Source: Anas platyrhynchos
Taxonomy: Eukaryota; Chordata; Aves; Anseriformes; Anatidae
Direction: 5' to 3'
Assembly: GCF_047663525.1 (NCBI RefSeq)
Contig: NC_092589.1
Coordinates: forward strand, 58,089,501 to 58,153,500
DNA: 64,000 nt
In this document: positions 9,401 to 22,314 of the stretch, piece after piece
Numbering within the stretch: position 1 is the first letter of the stretch
How the letters are laid out: each line of letters opens with the position of its first letter
Notes under the pieces: model-generated
The model's database searches: none
Told to the model about the DNA's origin: nothing
What the model saw: only the letters and a program-made list of their open reading frames with translations
Made by a program: the position numbers and the translations under genes

Positions 9401-10937
9401 CAGCAGAGTGTGGACCACGACTCTTTATGCTCACAGCATTGCTTGTGTTTCTGCATTTCCTCCTCCTGCCCTGGGCATGCCTCTTTTACTGTTTCATGAA
9501 ATTGGATGTTGCCTCTTACTTTGTCAGATCTTTGTGTGAGTAAGCAAAAACCTATCCATGTTTTTTTCCTCCACTTTCCCTAGATGGAGATCTCAGGGCT
9601 TGTGCTCCAGAAAACACACCACTTACATGATACTATTCTTCAAGTTCTACAGCGTACCAATGTGGATGTAATTATCTGATATAAATTCCCCCAGCATGTG
9701 GTTACGTTGGCATGACTAGTTTGTATAGTGATTATATCCATTTTTTCTGAGTGTGTTTATGCACGTTCTGCCTCTGTCAGACTAGGCTAGGTCTCAATGA
9801 GAAAATTCTTCCTAAAACTGATGTAGAAACTGTAACTAAGGTAGTAAAGTAGTTGGTAATGTTTGTGGTCATTTTGTGCACACGTGGGTTTGTTTTGTTG
9901 CACCTCAGTTTGTGTAACAGAAATTAGTTTTATTGGCTCATTTTTTCATTTTTACTTGCAATTGACAGTGCTGTCCTAATAAAGCTACCAAGTCTGAAAA
10001 ATACCACTCGAAAGTGAAAGAAATTTCAGCTTGCAGGAAAAAGATTATAGAGAATATCTGTATGTAATTTTAATTCATTGCAATTTAGTAAGTTGTAAGA
10101 AGTTGCTGCAACTCTGGCTGAAATCTCTGATTTGTGTAAGCTGCCAAAGGGTAGAAAAGGATTTACAGTACTTTTTTTCAAGTCACACTTTAATTGCTGT
10201 TGTGATATCCAAGAGGATCTCCAGGTTTGATTGCTACAGAAAGTTTATTTTTTATAGTGGTATATCGTAAATTCCATACAGGGGAAAGCGGTTAGGTAAT
10301 TTGCATGTATAGTTCAGTTTAGCAGAAAAGTAAAAACTAGAGGAGCTAAAGGGAATTGAAATTACAGAGCCAGGTGACATTTTAAAGGTAGTGAGTAAAG
10401 TTAAAAGACCTTTCCTGAGCCCTGGTGGTGCTCCTGGAATGTCCCCGCGCTGGGCTCGCTGCTGGGCTGCAACGGCTCAAGTGCCTGCTCCTTATCCAGT
10501 GCTTTGTGAGTCAGCAGTAGTACGGGACCTGTGCTACTAAGCAGTGTAAAAAGCTGAAAGAAATATCCAATTACATGTCGTAGGACGTGATATCATCTCA
10601 GAGAATGTAATAGAGCAGAATGTTTAATTTTGGTGAAATAAGATTATTTGATGAGCGGTTTTCCCGTAAAGCAGTATCCGTGCTCAGGCAGAAAGGAGCT
10701 TTGTGTTTAAAACAAGCGAACAGGACCAGATTGGGATTATTAGAATTAGTTTTATTAGGCAGTGGAGTTTTGTTGAGTATTGTTTTTTCTGCTCAATAAG
10801 AGAAATGGCCCATTCTCTTTTTTATGTATTTTGTATTTGTGGTTTGCATTAAAACAAAACACGTGTGGCGTGTCAAGAAAGAATAGTATGAAATAATTAC
10901 TGGGGTTACCCATCCTTGACAACAAGGCATGACACTG
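6481..10937 (+). other. Noncoding DNA, start of the inferred long first intron
   Basis: No exon, RNA gene or clear transposon is recognisable. Open frames are all under 100 codons and unrelated to known proteins. Canonical CACGTG E-boxes occur at 7421-7426 and 10860-10865. T-runs are seen at about 8425-8442. The plus strand looks T- and G-rich, as expected of the coding strand of a transcribed intron. Confidence 0.55.
6746..6807. repeat. Inverted poly(A)16 / poly(T)18 pair
   Basis: Sixteen A at 6746-6761 and eighteen T at 6790-6807 are separated by 28 bp of mixed sequence. In RNA or single-stranded DNA the runs could pair as a 16-bp A:T stem. They may be two independent retroposon tails in opposite orientation or simple slippage products. 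No element body is recognisable on either side. Confidence 0.8.
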
Positions 10938-10999
10938 TTTAGTTTAGAGCAAAAAGTATTTAGTTTAGAGCAAAAACTATTTAGTTTAGACCAAAGTCA
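10938..10999 (+). repeat. Three-copy 21-bp tandem repeat
   Basis: Three consecutive copies begin with TTTAGTTTAGA, at 10938-10958, 10959-10979 and 10980-10999. The first two differ at one position; the third has a few substitutions and is 20 bp. This is a small, recent minisatellite with no surrounding repeat. No function is suggested. Confidence 0.9.
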
Positions 11000-13900
11000 G
11001 TATTCAACAGAGACTGAGCTGCTGGCACATGTTAACAACGTTCATAGTTCAGTGCACGGCACTGGAGTGTAGTCTCTTCACAAGGGTCCTACCTCCAGGT
11101 GTGTGCAGTTTTGTGTTCCTTGTCTTTCACAGACAGTTCAAATAGTTAATTACCTGGAAAATGTATCATTATTTGCTCTAACTGCTGTTAGCTTATGTGG
11201 CGTTTGGGAGTGATTTTCTTTCTCTCCATACACGCATCAGCGGTGGTAAAGAAATGCTCTAGGGAGTGGTGCCGGCCCCTCTGTAGCTGCTGTCTGCGTG
11301 CTGACAGCGCTACCTGCATCCGCTGTGACACCTCCGAGCGCTGGTTCCCCAGGGAATCAGAATTTCTAAAACTGTTCTGCTGACGTTGTAGGAGAGAGAA
11401 CCCAATTCGCCATCTTCTGTCACAACAGAGAGAGACTGGCTTTTGACTTTTTCCTGTTTAAAATCAACTGTGTTTGGGAAGACAGTTTTGGAAGCTCTTT
11501 ATGAAGCAGTGTCTCTTATTACATTTGTCGAGACAAAATAGTTATTTAATAAGGAAGTTATGTATCATTGGCCAGGCATTCGGAGATTCCTGCAGTCAAA
11601 TCCCAATCCTCTTGAAAAGCTTGTACGCTCTGGTAAAGGTAGGATGTAACTGTGAGCTTTCAGACCCTAGCGTCAGATGTTGGGATGCAGTGTGATGTGA
11701 TAGTCTATTTGATCACCGGGAGAGGTCACGATACTAGGCTCTTAGAGCAAAGCGACTTTGCTTTAACATCTCTGCAAAGCTATGTGAATAGAATTGCTTT
11801 CAAAATTCGTAGTGAAATTATGTCAAACAGAACTTGTAGCCCCTTCCATTAGTTTGTGCTTGGTCCTACAGTAATGGCAAAATTCCTCCAGAAGTGAGTG
11901 ACTAGAGTCTGTCTCCTTAAAGCTTAAGTGAGGGGTAGGCTACGTGTATTTAATTGGGAAGTACAGCCGAATTTTGGTATGAGCTTGTGAAGGTGTTGCT
12001 AATTCACTGAAGAAATTTGTAATGAGTGTGAGGACAGGAGTCATTTACAATACGCTTGAGTTGGAAATGAAGTTAGTGAGAGGGTGTTTAGCAATGTTAG
12101 CATGATAGTGAAATAAAAACTCACAGGAAGGTTTTTGTTTTAGAGCTTGCATGGTACCAAATACGGTGTTGCTACCTCTCCAGCAGTTTGGTGTGGTGGC
12201 AATGAAGTTGAGATGGAGAGGGAGTAAAGTTTGTCTAATAAGTTATCTGTCATGTTTTATCCGTATTAGCTCCATCGTGTTCACATCATTTTTATTTCTT
12301 TAAATTTCTGATTTACTTAATTACTAATTAAAAAAATACACAAATCTGTACTCATCTTTGACCTAATTTATCAGAGTGGGTAATGTTAATTATTGGTAGA
12401 AAACTTCAGAGTCAGCCATGCATTAGTAAAACCAGTACATAATGTGGTGTAATTAACAGCGTGTGTTTGAGGCAGCCACATATTTGTGAAGGAGTAAGGC
12501 TGTGAGTTTAAACTGGTACTTTCTGGTATGAAGGTTCCCTTAGCACTTCTCTTTGGTTTGGTTTGTTGTTGCCAGGACTTCTGTCCGCAAATGTCAGGAG
12601 ACAAAGGGATGACACAGAACCTTGATTTTCTCTGCCTTTTTTTTTTTTTTTTCAATCTGCTCACTAATAGCTGAAAACTGTTACTGTATAGCTGTTCAGT
12701 GATGCCATTAAATTGATTAGTGATCTAATCCTCACTCTAAATTCCACACTCTGTGTGGTGCTGTTATAAACAGGCTTAGTAGAGAGGTAAGAAAGTAATA
12801 GGCAAGGAAATAGGCATGTATTAGATCCTCCAAAACCTCTCTTCTGGAGCAAGGATGGGGTATGTTTATACAGCACCATGGTAATGTGTGTTTTGCTTTT
12901 GGGTTGTACAGATTTCAGTTTCCAGAGCTGATAAGCCCAAACCTTCCTTCATGGCAAGTTAACCCAGACGCATTCACCTGTAGAAGAAGTGTGTAAAGAG
13001 AAGAGCTTCTCTTTTTGTTTTGGTCTGTCCCCTCTGTGATACTTTATAGTGGTCTTTCTGGGATCTCTTCTTGTTCTTCTGTAGCACTGGTGCAGTAGCC
13101 TTGTGGAGATACACCCTGATTTTCCTTGCCTTGCTCTCCAGATCACCCTCTGCATGGCAGGAAAGAGAAAGACGTGCGGGACAATGCAGTTCCTCTACGC
13201 ATGCCTCTCCAAAGCTTCAGTGCAGCATATTTTCCACAAAAAGAATGACTATGAGAGAAACCTTCTAATTTACTTCCTCTCTCTCACACAGGCATAATAA
13301 TTAAAGAAAAAAAAAACAACAAACACAAAACCCAGGAGGTTACTAAATAGACATTTTTGGATGTACATTGAATGAGGCGTAGAGGAGAGGTTTAATAAGA
13401 TGGGGAAGGAGGTTTGGATGTAGCTGGCAATGGATTATAATTGTCTACAAGAAGTTTTTTGTATTAGATCAAGTCTCCCTCTAATGTTAAGTCCTCAACC
13501 TAAAGAATATTAGTAGTGTGGCTTTTAAAACCCCTGTCAAATTGTGGGATGTTCAGTCTTGACAAGTAACTAAAATCCAATAGAAGTCACTGAATTCAGT
13601 GGTAGCAATCTCTATTTCCGTTGTTTGACTTCTCCACAATCATTTACCCTCAGAATACATTGAAGTACACCTTCTTATCTTGCTCATTGCTTGCAGGTGT
13701 TCTTTACATTTGCTTCTGTGCTGTGTTGATTTAATTTAGTTGCAGTATCATTTGATCCTGCTCAATAGTTCAACATGGTTAACTAGCAAGCAAGGGAATA
13801 AATTTAACCAATTTTGGGCAGACTCTTTCTCTGTCAAGTGGGTTGTCTGGCAAGCCAAGAGTGTAATAAATAGATTTTGTGGCTATTTACAGACTTGTGC

Positions 13901-15901
13901 ACTAGAAAACAGACAGCCATGCTTCCCAGTCTCATTGCATAATTCAAGTGGTGTCACATCCAGATGATGGGATTATACCTGTGTTTCTCTCAGCCAAAAA
14001 AAAAAAGAGCATTTTTTTCTCCTGAAGTAGTGTTTTCACATAATTTTTTTTAGTGTGATCTGTTTATTTTCAAGAGCTTTGCTACGCTGCTCAAAGAAAT
14101 ATTTAAGTGTGCATGTACAAGTGCATGTGTATACACCTACATCGCCTTACGTGATCACAGCTTTTGCCTCCAGTCATGTTCTGTCTCCTCTGCATTACTG
14201 AATACCAGGAGAAACTTCATGAGAGCATCTGGTTGCAAGTCTGGCTTATTTGTCACTGAGAGGAAGATTTGACCTGCTGCTAATCTGGATTCAACTTGTG
14301 CTATTTTTTAATTTAAAAGAAAATATTTAAGCAAGCTTAGTTTGGTTATTTATGTGTGAATATTAGCAGTTATCGTACGAATTTGCATATAGATGCCTAT
14401 CCACTGCCACGTTTTGTTAAACAAGTAAACAGTTATATTCATTCTCTGTACCCTACTGCGCACTCCCTGTGGGGTGGCTGGCTCCGCAGTCTGCCCAGGT
14501 GACCTTTCTGAAGTGGTGTTCAGCATTGGTGGTGCCACCAGGCTCAACATTCATCCGATAACTGGGCACAGCTCTTCTTACTGCCTGTGACTGATCAACC
14601 AAGAACGTGTTTTGTGAGCCCCTGTAGATGTTTGTCTTCTAAATTAAGGCACTTTGAATTCCTTTTATATCCTTTTTTTTCTGAGGGCCATAACCATTTC
14701 ACTCAGTCTAGTCAGGAGGTTAAAGGATTATTTCTGAAGCCCTGTTGGTGGTGGTTCACGGCAGTCAACTTGTGCATGGTGCTCATTAACCCTCACACCG
14801 CTGGTAAGATCATTCAGCTCCGTGGCTGGACTAGCGGGGTGCCAGGTCTTTATGGCTGGAGCAATGGGAGTAGAAAGTCAATTTGTGAACAGACTGCCTG
14901 TGTAAATAGATTATGTGAATGAAAATACCATTAAAAAAACATTTGATAATGCCAACTCCCGTCATTTTGTTGCTTGACCTTCACTTTCTCTGTCAGGTTC
15001 AAAACCATCTCACCCTCATCCCCCAGTTTTCTGACCAGTGCCCCACAGCTGAGATGGCACCAAACTGTGCCCAGCACATCTTGTGTTACTTTGTCAACTG
15101 CCCCATCTCTTGTGAATAAAATAAAGACTGCGTCCTTTTGCATCAAATCCTGACTCTGACAAAAGTGCAGAATGGCAGGTTTTTATTAATTTTCATGGGA
15201 ACAGGATTTATAGTTATAGGTAGGAGTTGTACTGCTGAAGTAGCGCTCCTCGTGACTGTCGGCGTGTCAGTGGAAACCTTCATGATACGAGGTTTATTCT
15301 TCAGAGGATATAGGAACACTAGATGAGAATATTGGAAAAACTGTCTACATGGAAACAGCCTCTGGATACTTGAGGCAGAGAAGATAAAAAACAAAAGGTG
15401 CTCTCAACAGAAATGATTGTTACATTGCCAGATGGTATAAGGTAATTTGGAAAGAAAGAGTAAAGATACATTACCTACCCCAAGGTGCTGCCATTGTGAT
15501 TTGAATATAAAATGTGTAAAGTCTTAGGTACAAGTGTTGGAACTGACAGTGGCTTAGAGCTGTAGTTTCAGCTTTATATTATTTATTTTTTAACTCATCT
15601 GACAAAGAAACCCACCTCTTTTCATAAGGTCTCATACCTTCTAGTTTGGCATTATTGCCAAGTTGTTTTTCTTTTGCTTCTTGTACTGTTCAGCATTAAA
15701 AAAAGGCATAAGAAATCATTGTTTACAATAGGATTGCAAGGTTCTAGTATGCTGTTGCACTGTAGTGTAACCTACCTGTACTGTGTAGTTTGTGCTCCAC
15801 CTGAAACCCAGTGGCACCAGCTGTGTTTGTTTATCACTGATCTCTGGGTTTTTCTTTGCACTTTCACATTTTTAAAGCTAATTTTAAAATAATCTTGTGC
15901 C
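11000..15901 (+). other. Noncoding intronic DNA
   Basis: Nothing coding is recognisable. A T-run of 16 lies at 12637-12652 and A-rich runs at about 13302-13313 and 13996-14007. Alternating TG/CA sequence occurs near 14108-14140. Open frames are short and mutually overlapping on both strands without codon-like features. Confidence 0.55.
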
Positions 15902-15999
15902 CCTTGGTTGATTAGAGGGGAGGTGGACTGTTTTCTTTTCTTATGTGCTACAAAGAAAATAAAAAATAAATGTGGGGAAAAAAACTAGATCAACCAAGG
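15902..15999. repeat. 11-bp perfect inverted repeat with 76-bp spacer
   Basis: CCTTGGTTGAT at 15902-15912 is matched by its exact reverse complement at 15989-15999. Inside the arms a T-rich left half faces an A-rich right half, which would extend an imperfect hairpin. The size would suit a very small MITE remnant, but no target-site duplication is evident. Could also be chance. Confidence 0.55.
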
Positions 16000-18043
16000 C
16001 TTATGACGTGATTTTAAAATGTGTTACCTTGGGCAAAAGGGGCCAGTTATTGGAGTAGTTCTTGAGTAACCTAATTGTTTGATAAGGATCCTTGCCTGTT
16101 TAAGTTGTTTGGTTGTTGGAAACATTCCATTTCTAAATTTGTGCCTTACTGCATACCCTGAGGTATGTGCACAACCCACTGTAATTGCACAGTTTATTAT
16201 TTTATTAATGAGAGCTATGATAATGTGTTGGCTCTTGAGTTCTCTCCAATCCAGGTTTGGTCTCCTAATTGCCCAGGGTTCTGCGATTCCATCGTTTGTT
16301 CCGGGCATGGTGATGGGGAGCGAAAACATGGTTTGAGGAAATCCAACCTTGCCCTGCAGCCTGTAGTTGGTGTGCTGCTGCAGCCAATGGCTGGAAAGGC
16401 AGGGGATCTTTTTAGCACACCCCCGATGAATAATAATAGGAGGCAGAAGTAAATTCTTACTACATAATCCCAAGTACCTGAGACTTTGCCAGCTGGAAGG
16501 AAAGGGACGCACACCTTAATTGGCCCTCCTAACCAAAACAGAGCACCCCTTTCTGCTGCTTTGATCTGGGTCTCTCCTGACTGCTGCTTTGCCCGAGTGG
16601 CTGGAAGACTCATACATGGTTTGCTGTAAGGCACAGCACGGCATGCAAGCACCTGGCGTGCAATAGCAGCTCCTATTTTTAATGAGCCTTAGGGGGAGCA
16701 GGCATATGAGGGTGCCTGCTCCTGTGTTCCATAAACTACATCTGTGTCAAGACACCAGGCTTAGTAGTAAAAGAGCAGGAAGCAGCATCAGCAGAGGTGT
16801 GGTCTGCAGAGGAGTTAGGGAAATCCAGTGTGCTATACCTGTAGCACTGGAGAAAAATCCGATCTTCCTGTACAAGAGAGGCAGCGAAGCCCCACCACCT
16901 GAAGTACTGAGTGCTCGCTCCTTGGTGCCACCAGCCCTGGGCTCTGGGGACATGGGGACAGCTGGGTGCCTTCAGCCCACAGGATGAGGACGGTGACTTC
17001 CCAGCGAGAGCTGTGCGTGCTGCCTCCATACTGCACCGGGTGGGATGCTTTTCCACAGCTTCTCAAACTGCTCATTGCAGCGTTTGGCTCCTCTACAAGG
17101 GCTTTTCATAGCTGTAGCCCCTGTGGCTTGCTGCAGCATGGTTTTCTTGTGGAACAGATGGCGTATTGCGTAGAAAGTTACTGTATTTTTGTATCACTCA
17201 TTTTTATTTATTCATTTCACTGTCTCCCCTTCTCTCCTCCCCCCCCCCTTTTTTTTTTTCCATGGGAGGCTTATAGCGTAATTGCAGAATTTGGAATTGC
17301 TGTCCAATTTATATTTGTTATATTGATTTTTACGTCTGTGTGTGTGCGCAGTATTTTGCAGAGCAGCGCCTGCTTTCTGAAGTGTTAATGCATTTTTGTC
17401 AATTTGAAATTAGCTCAAAATACTTTAAGGGAAAATAGCCTATGAAAGAAGATCTTTGAAAGCAAAAGTACATGTCTTAACCAAGCATTGTACTCATTGG
17501 AGTACAGTTTCAGTTTTAAGTCAGAAGATGGACTTTCTGTATCTAATCTTTGTGTTGTTGTTGTTTTTTTTTTTAATTGATATCATCTGGTCAATTTGAG
17601 GGGAAAATGCTATTCCCATAAGAAAAATATTTATTCTAAATATTATTGTTGCCTAGGATCTTGTTGAATTCATGAGATACAGCAGCAGTCAAGTTGATTT
17701 AATATTTTTAACATTTTTATAGTGTTTTCTCATTGTTTCCATGAAAGCAATTTCAATAAATATTTTTGCAATTGCTTTTGGTTTCTTGAAATTAGGTTAC
17801 CTATTGTTGAAAACTGCATGTTCTCAAACATGGGTTTCAGATCTGCTTTGTCACGATTAGGCATTTGAAATAAAATATAAATATTTGAGTAAGCCCCAAA
17901 ATGAGCGCTTGCCTTCCCCCCCCCCGAACTGCCAGGACATAATTTGTTCTGCCCAGTAAATCTCCATAAGGTGATATTTGAAAAAGATAGTTCCAGTCAT
18001 AGGAGTTTAGCTCCATTCAGCCAAATCACTTTATATATTCAGT
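16000..18043 (+). other. Noncoding intronic DNA
   Basis: No exon is recognisable. A C-run followed by an 11-T run lies at about 17239-17259 and a C-run near 17917-17926. A 7-bp perfect inverted repeat with a 4-bp loop (TGTACTC/GAGTACA) sits at 17489-17506. The stretch 17.3-17.9 kb is notably AT-rich and free of recognisable repeats. Confidence 0.5.
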
Positions 18044-18156
18044 TGTATGCATGTGTGAATGCATATATGTATGTATACATGAGTGTATGTATATGCATGT
18101 GTGTACACACGACACATTTATACACTTACATGTCTATGGACATGCACACACACCTT
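18044..18156 (+). repeat. Degenerate alternating TG/TA/CA tract
   Basis: About 110 bp of mixed TATGCATG, TGTATG, TACACAC and CATGCACAC steps: an old, decayed purine-pyrimidine alternating microsatellite. It begins TG-rich and ends CA-rich, so the two halves are roughly complementary and could fold. Z-DNA potential is moderate. Confidence 0.75.
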
Positions 18157-18355
18157 AAGTGTATGGGACTGTCCCATTTGTAAGGCAAGGGTCATGTTTT
18201 CATCCTGTACCCAGGCCTTACTACACGCTCACAGCAGTATTTTTCCATTTGCAATGCATTGTTTTTCCAGTAGCTTCTGAATGCGAGGCTGTGCATCCTC
18301 CTGTGTGGAAACCTGCTGAGGTATGTGGGAGGAGGGGAGACTTGAGCAACTCCTG

Positions 18356-18382
18356 GGAGGCCAGGCTTTACTCCTGGCCTCC
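18356..18382. repeat. Perfect 10-bp hairpin, 7-nt loop
   Basis: GGAGGCCAGG at 18356-18365 and its exact complement CCTGGCCTCC at 18373-18382 flank the loop CTTTACT. The stem is very GC-rich and would be stable in RNA or DNA. No T-run or gene end is nearby to suggest a terminator; the arms are too short for a microRNA precursor. Confidence 0.85.
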
Positions 18383-21300
18383 TGGCTGGGTTGTGTCCTT
18401 CTACAGGAGGATGTCCCTCATGGTGCCGCATTTAGACCAGGTACCAAGCACAGTGAAAAACAAGCCCCCTGCTTCTTTTATCTGCTACAAGTGTTTTGAA
18501 GGTAAACGGTTCCCTGCTGACAGGTGTTGGACAGTTTGGACCCTCTCATCTTTATGTGCCTTGTTTTCCTCATAAAAGGACATTGGAGTAATCTATTTAT
18601 AGGATTGCTTGAGAGAATTCCCCTAATGATGAGACAGTTCAACAAAAAATCTCAAGATAATGGCTTTTCCATTTGCACCTCTCAAACATTCTTTCAAATG
18701 GAAGTGAAAGAATTATAAAACCCTTGTCAGTAGTTTAAATTCCCTAGTGGTACAATATAGTGGCTTTGTTCTAAGCATTACATGGATGGGTTGTAAAGGG
18801 TAAAAGTATAATCGAGTTTGTGGGAATCTGTAAAGATGTTAAATACTGTGTAGGTAGCCAACTCTAAGAGTCTTTTCTATATGTATTTGCACTTACCACA
18901 AACAGTTTCTATTTTGGAGTGGAAAAGCAAATACTTTCGTCGGTGTGCTAAGGGCATTTAGCAGTGACACCAATTCACACTTTGCATCTGTCCAATTGCT
19001 TCAAGTTTCGGAGTTTAAATGAACAAAAAACAGCAGTAGATACAGCTCTTTTTAAATATTGTGGTCATATTTGGATACAAATTTGGATAAAGCATATTGC
19101 AAAGATCAGATGGCATTTTCTCCTGGCAAACCATGGTAAAGATGGCTTAATACCATTCCTCACCTGATGGAGCATTAAGATGTAGTTACCTGAAGATCAG
19201 CTTTCAGGATCGGGATGAGTATTTCAAAGTGCTGCTCTTCCTTACTGTATTCTCTGTTCTTCAGCAGGCAGTGTATGGCAGTAGGTGCTCATATACATAT
19301 CAAAAATGCCTATTGCAATAGCGTGTGTCTGTGCCGGATGGCTGCGCAGTCTAGTGGCCTGCTGCTCTTGGGCCATGTGTGATAGTCTCGCTGCAGTCAG
19401 AAGTACCAATTGTGTGCGCATTTTCTTGTTCTCAGATATGGGGCTATAAATACTTGGTCAAGCTTATCGTGAGGGAGTATAGTACTTTATGAGCAGATAT
19501 CAGAAAATCTAATGACTCTCTTCTTATGTGCCATTTAGGATGCTGTGCACAGTGGAAACATCCTCAGAGTACTTGGAAGGTTTTGTCCCCTTTTCCCTCC
19601 TTTCAGGGGAACATGCCTTTGCACACCCATTAATCTCTTGCCCAGGACTGGGTGTGATGAGGGCCAGGTTCAGATCTAACACCCACAACTTAGGGGCCAA
19701 ATTCTGATCTCTTTACTGAGATTGAAATACTTCAGATTATCCTCGCTAAAGTTAATGCTTTTTTTTTGTTTGTTTGTTGCAAAATTAAAATCAGCTCTGC
19801 TCCCTCAGATTGTGTATTATGTACACCAAATGATCGCCAATATCAAAGACTCATTTCTTTGCCTTCTCTTGTATTGAAAAGAGTCCTAATGATTTAGTGC
19901 CACACCAAATTTCAGGATTAAGTCCTCAAGTTAATGTCAGAACAAGAAGCAGTAGAGGTTTATTCATGCTATCTGGGCAATGAATCTTTAAGATAAATAC
20001 TCTTTGAACAACTCAACTCTGAAAAGAAAAGGGTAGAAAATAAACCAGCTCATATCCTTGTAGAATGATATGTTTTTAAAAACATATTCAAAATGTTTAG
20101 TTAAAAAGTTTAATTGTAAAATTGTTGCTTTTCACCTTCTTCTAGTAAAATGAGCAGCTTAGGTAAGCCAATGGCATTGCATATGTCCAACAAAAGATAT
20201 GATTTATTATAACTCTGAGATACAGATGTGTGGTTCCCTGGTTTCAGCACTAATGCTCTGTATTACCAGGGCTGAAAGGTTGCCTTCAGTTCCTGGTGTG
20301 ACCACAGGGTGGTTATTGCAGAAAGACAGAAAAATCCTTTTCAGCTAGTGATGGTAGCATGAGGTGAAGGTTGGGACAAGTGCTTTCCAAACTCCTCTTA
20401 ACTGTTTTCATCAAAATACTTTGAAGTAAGGGCTGCTGTTTAAATATCAGTTTATATCAACCAGAGCACTGCTGCTCAGTCTGCCTCGGGGTCTAGAGGG
20501 AAAGTCTGGTGTCCCAGCCCCCAGCAGTTGTTTCTGGGACGTGCTCATTGGGGAATAACTGTTTTTATCACTGTGTTTGGACATGTTGTTCAGAGACTTA
20601 TGCAAATGGCTCTAGAGCATGTGCCACGAGTGAGAGCGTACTGCTGGTGTGTCCATCGCCCTGCTGAAGGGAGGACCTGCAGTAACCACAGTGCTTCCCC
20701 CAGGTGGTTTTTGAGTGGCTGTCCAGCGGACATCCTGTGACCTCCCACGTGCCCTCATTTGGGTCATGAGTGATGGTTTCCATCAACAAGTGCTTCCAGT
20801 GTTTGGTTTTAGGGCAGTGACTGTAAGTAGGACTGTGAGCCAGGCTCTCTCTACGCTTGTTCGATAAGGGTACTAACGATTCACTTAGGGTCAGATGGTC
20901 AGCCTGGAGAGAAGCAGTTCCTGAATGCTCAGCACCCACATGCCATGGCACAACCCCAGCGCCTCCACCTCTTTCCTTACGTCAGGCCCTTACTCGCTTC
21001 AGAAAGGCAGGAGGGAAATCGAAAAGAAGCATCTGTGTTCACTTTGCTGGCTTGTCAGCCATCTCTGACAAGTGAATCCTGTAGTTTTACACTCCAGTTT
21101 TGCCCCAAATGCATACACAAAACATGTTTTACTCCACAGGATCCCCAAATATGTCAGGCTTCATCTCCAGATGCTTGCAGAAGTATGGGCTGTAGCAAGA
21201 GCTGAGTGCATCTCTATATTGTAATAATGTTCCTTACACAAGCTGAACAAGGAAAACTAGAGCAGCATGGCTCCTGAGCAAATATTGTTTCTAGTCACAT

Positions 21301-21579
21301 ACGATACTTTGCAGCTGAGCCTGGTAACACGCTGCTCAACTGTTTTGCTATGCAAGCGCAGAGAACGCTGTTAGCAATAAAGCCGCTGCTGGTTTCTCCC
21401 CCAAAACCTCCCTCCTCGCCGTGCGCTGGAAATGACTGAACTTTGGCCCTCAATCTGCTGACACCCTGAGGGAGTGTAAATGTAATGACGTCTTTGCTTG
21501 TTTCAGCTGCACAACAGGAAACGCTCATGGCCTCCCCGTCTTCCTGCTCTGAGAAAGCGCTGCCTTCTCTCCCTCCCTT
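18383..21579 (+). other. Noncoding intronic DNA
   Basis: No exon or known repeat is firmly recognisable. A T-run with TTTG repeats lies at about 19759-19778. Around 19693-19735 the text GGCCAAATTCTGATCTC resembles a phrase seen in old amniote interspersed repeats, but the match is too short to assign. Open frames here are short and in conflict on both strands. Confidence 0.5.
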
Positions 21580-21712
21580 CCCCTGCGGCGCGGCGGGCTG
21601 AGACCTACTTTCAGGTCTGCTCTCTGCAGCGAGCTGTGCTCGCGGGGCCCTGGCTGCTGCTGCTGCCGCGGCTCCCCCTCGCCGGGGCCGCCAGCCGGCT
21701 CACTGTCAGCAC
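21580..21712. other. Small GC-rich, CpG-containing patch
   Basis: About 130 bp with clustered CpG (GCGGCGCGGCGGGC, CTCGCGGGG, CCGCGGC, CGCCGGGGCCGCC). It is too small for a normal CpG island. An open frame across it (94 codons, from a TTG at 21498) contains a Leu-rich segment like a signal peptide, and a weak acceptor-like CTTGTTTCAG ends at about 21506. No strong donor or homology supports an exon. It could be a small enhancer, a minor start or a chance GC patch. Confidence 0.35.
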
Positions 21713-22276
21713 GCCTTCACCCCAATGCAAGGCGTGGGGTAGTTGGTTGGTTTATTTTTCCACCCCCTGGAGAAGGGGCTGAGAAGAGAATCCAGTCACG
21801 TTGCAATGGCTTGCTTCGCAGGGCACGTCACTGGATGCACCTCAGCTGAAAAGACCGGGATGGTCAGGTGATAATTTGCCGTGGGGAGACTACATCACTT
21901 GCATAATATAGAGGACACGCTGTCAGGTGGGCACGCAGGGATCCTGGAATACGGCCCAAATAGTGCTGAGTAATGCTGGGCATGAGGGGCCTGAAGAGAT
22001 TTCTTTGCCGTGGTGGAGCGTGGAGGCTTGCTTCTTGCACAGCAGCGACAGGAAGCCTGTTTAACCCTCTCCAGCTGCAGCTCTCATACTTTGTAACCAA
22101 ACCAGGGGGATGAGTAAGAATGGTTGTTGAGAAACACCAGCATTTTGCAGCTAGCTGAGGGCAGAGGATTTTGTCCCATCAAAGCCAGCCAAAACATTAA
22201 AGCGTTGCGGAGCTCTTGCGAGGGAAATTAATTGGTTCAATATTCAACTGGTATTCTCTAATGCCTGGGGTACGCA

Positions 22277-22277
<1 letters not shown>

Positions 22278-22312
<35 letters not shown>

Positions 22313-22314
22313 GT
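22278..22314 (+). repeat. TG dinucleotide microsatellite, about 15 units
   Basis: A perfect TG run covers 22278-22307 and continues after one CG step to about 22314. Ordinary polymorphic microsatellite. Confidence 0.95.

Noticed and set aside
16024..16512. 162-codon minus-strand frame
   Set aside because: No recognisable domain, no splice context, and overlapping frames on the plus strand; normal for noncoding DNA of this length.
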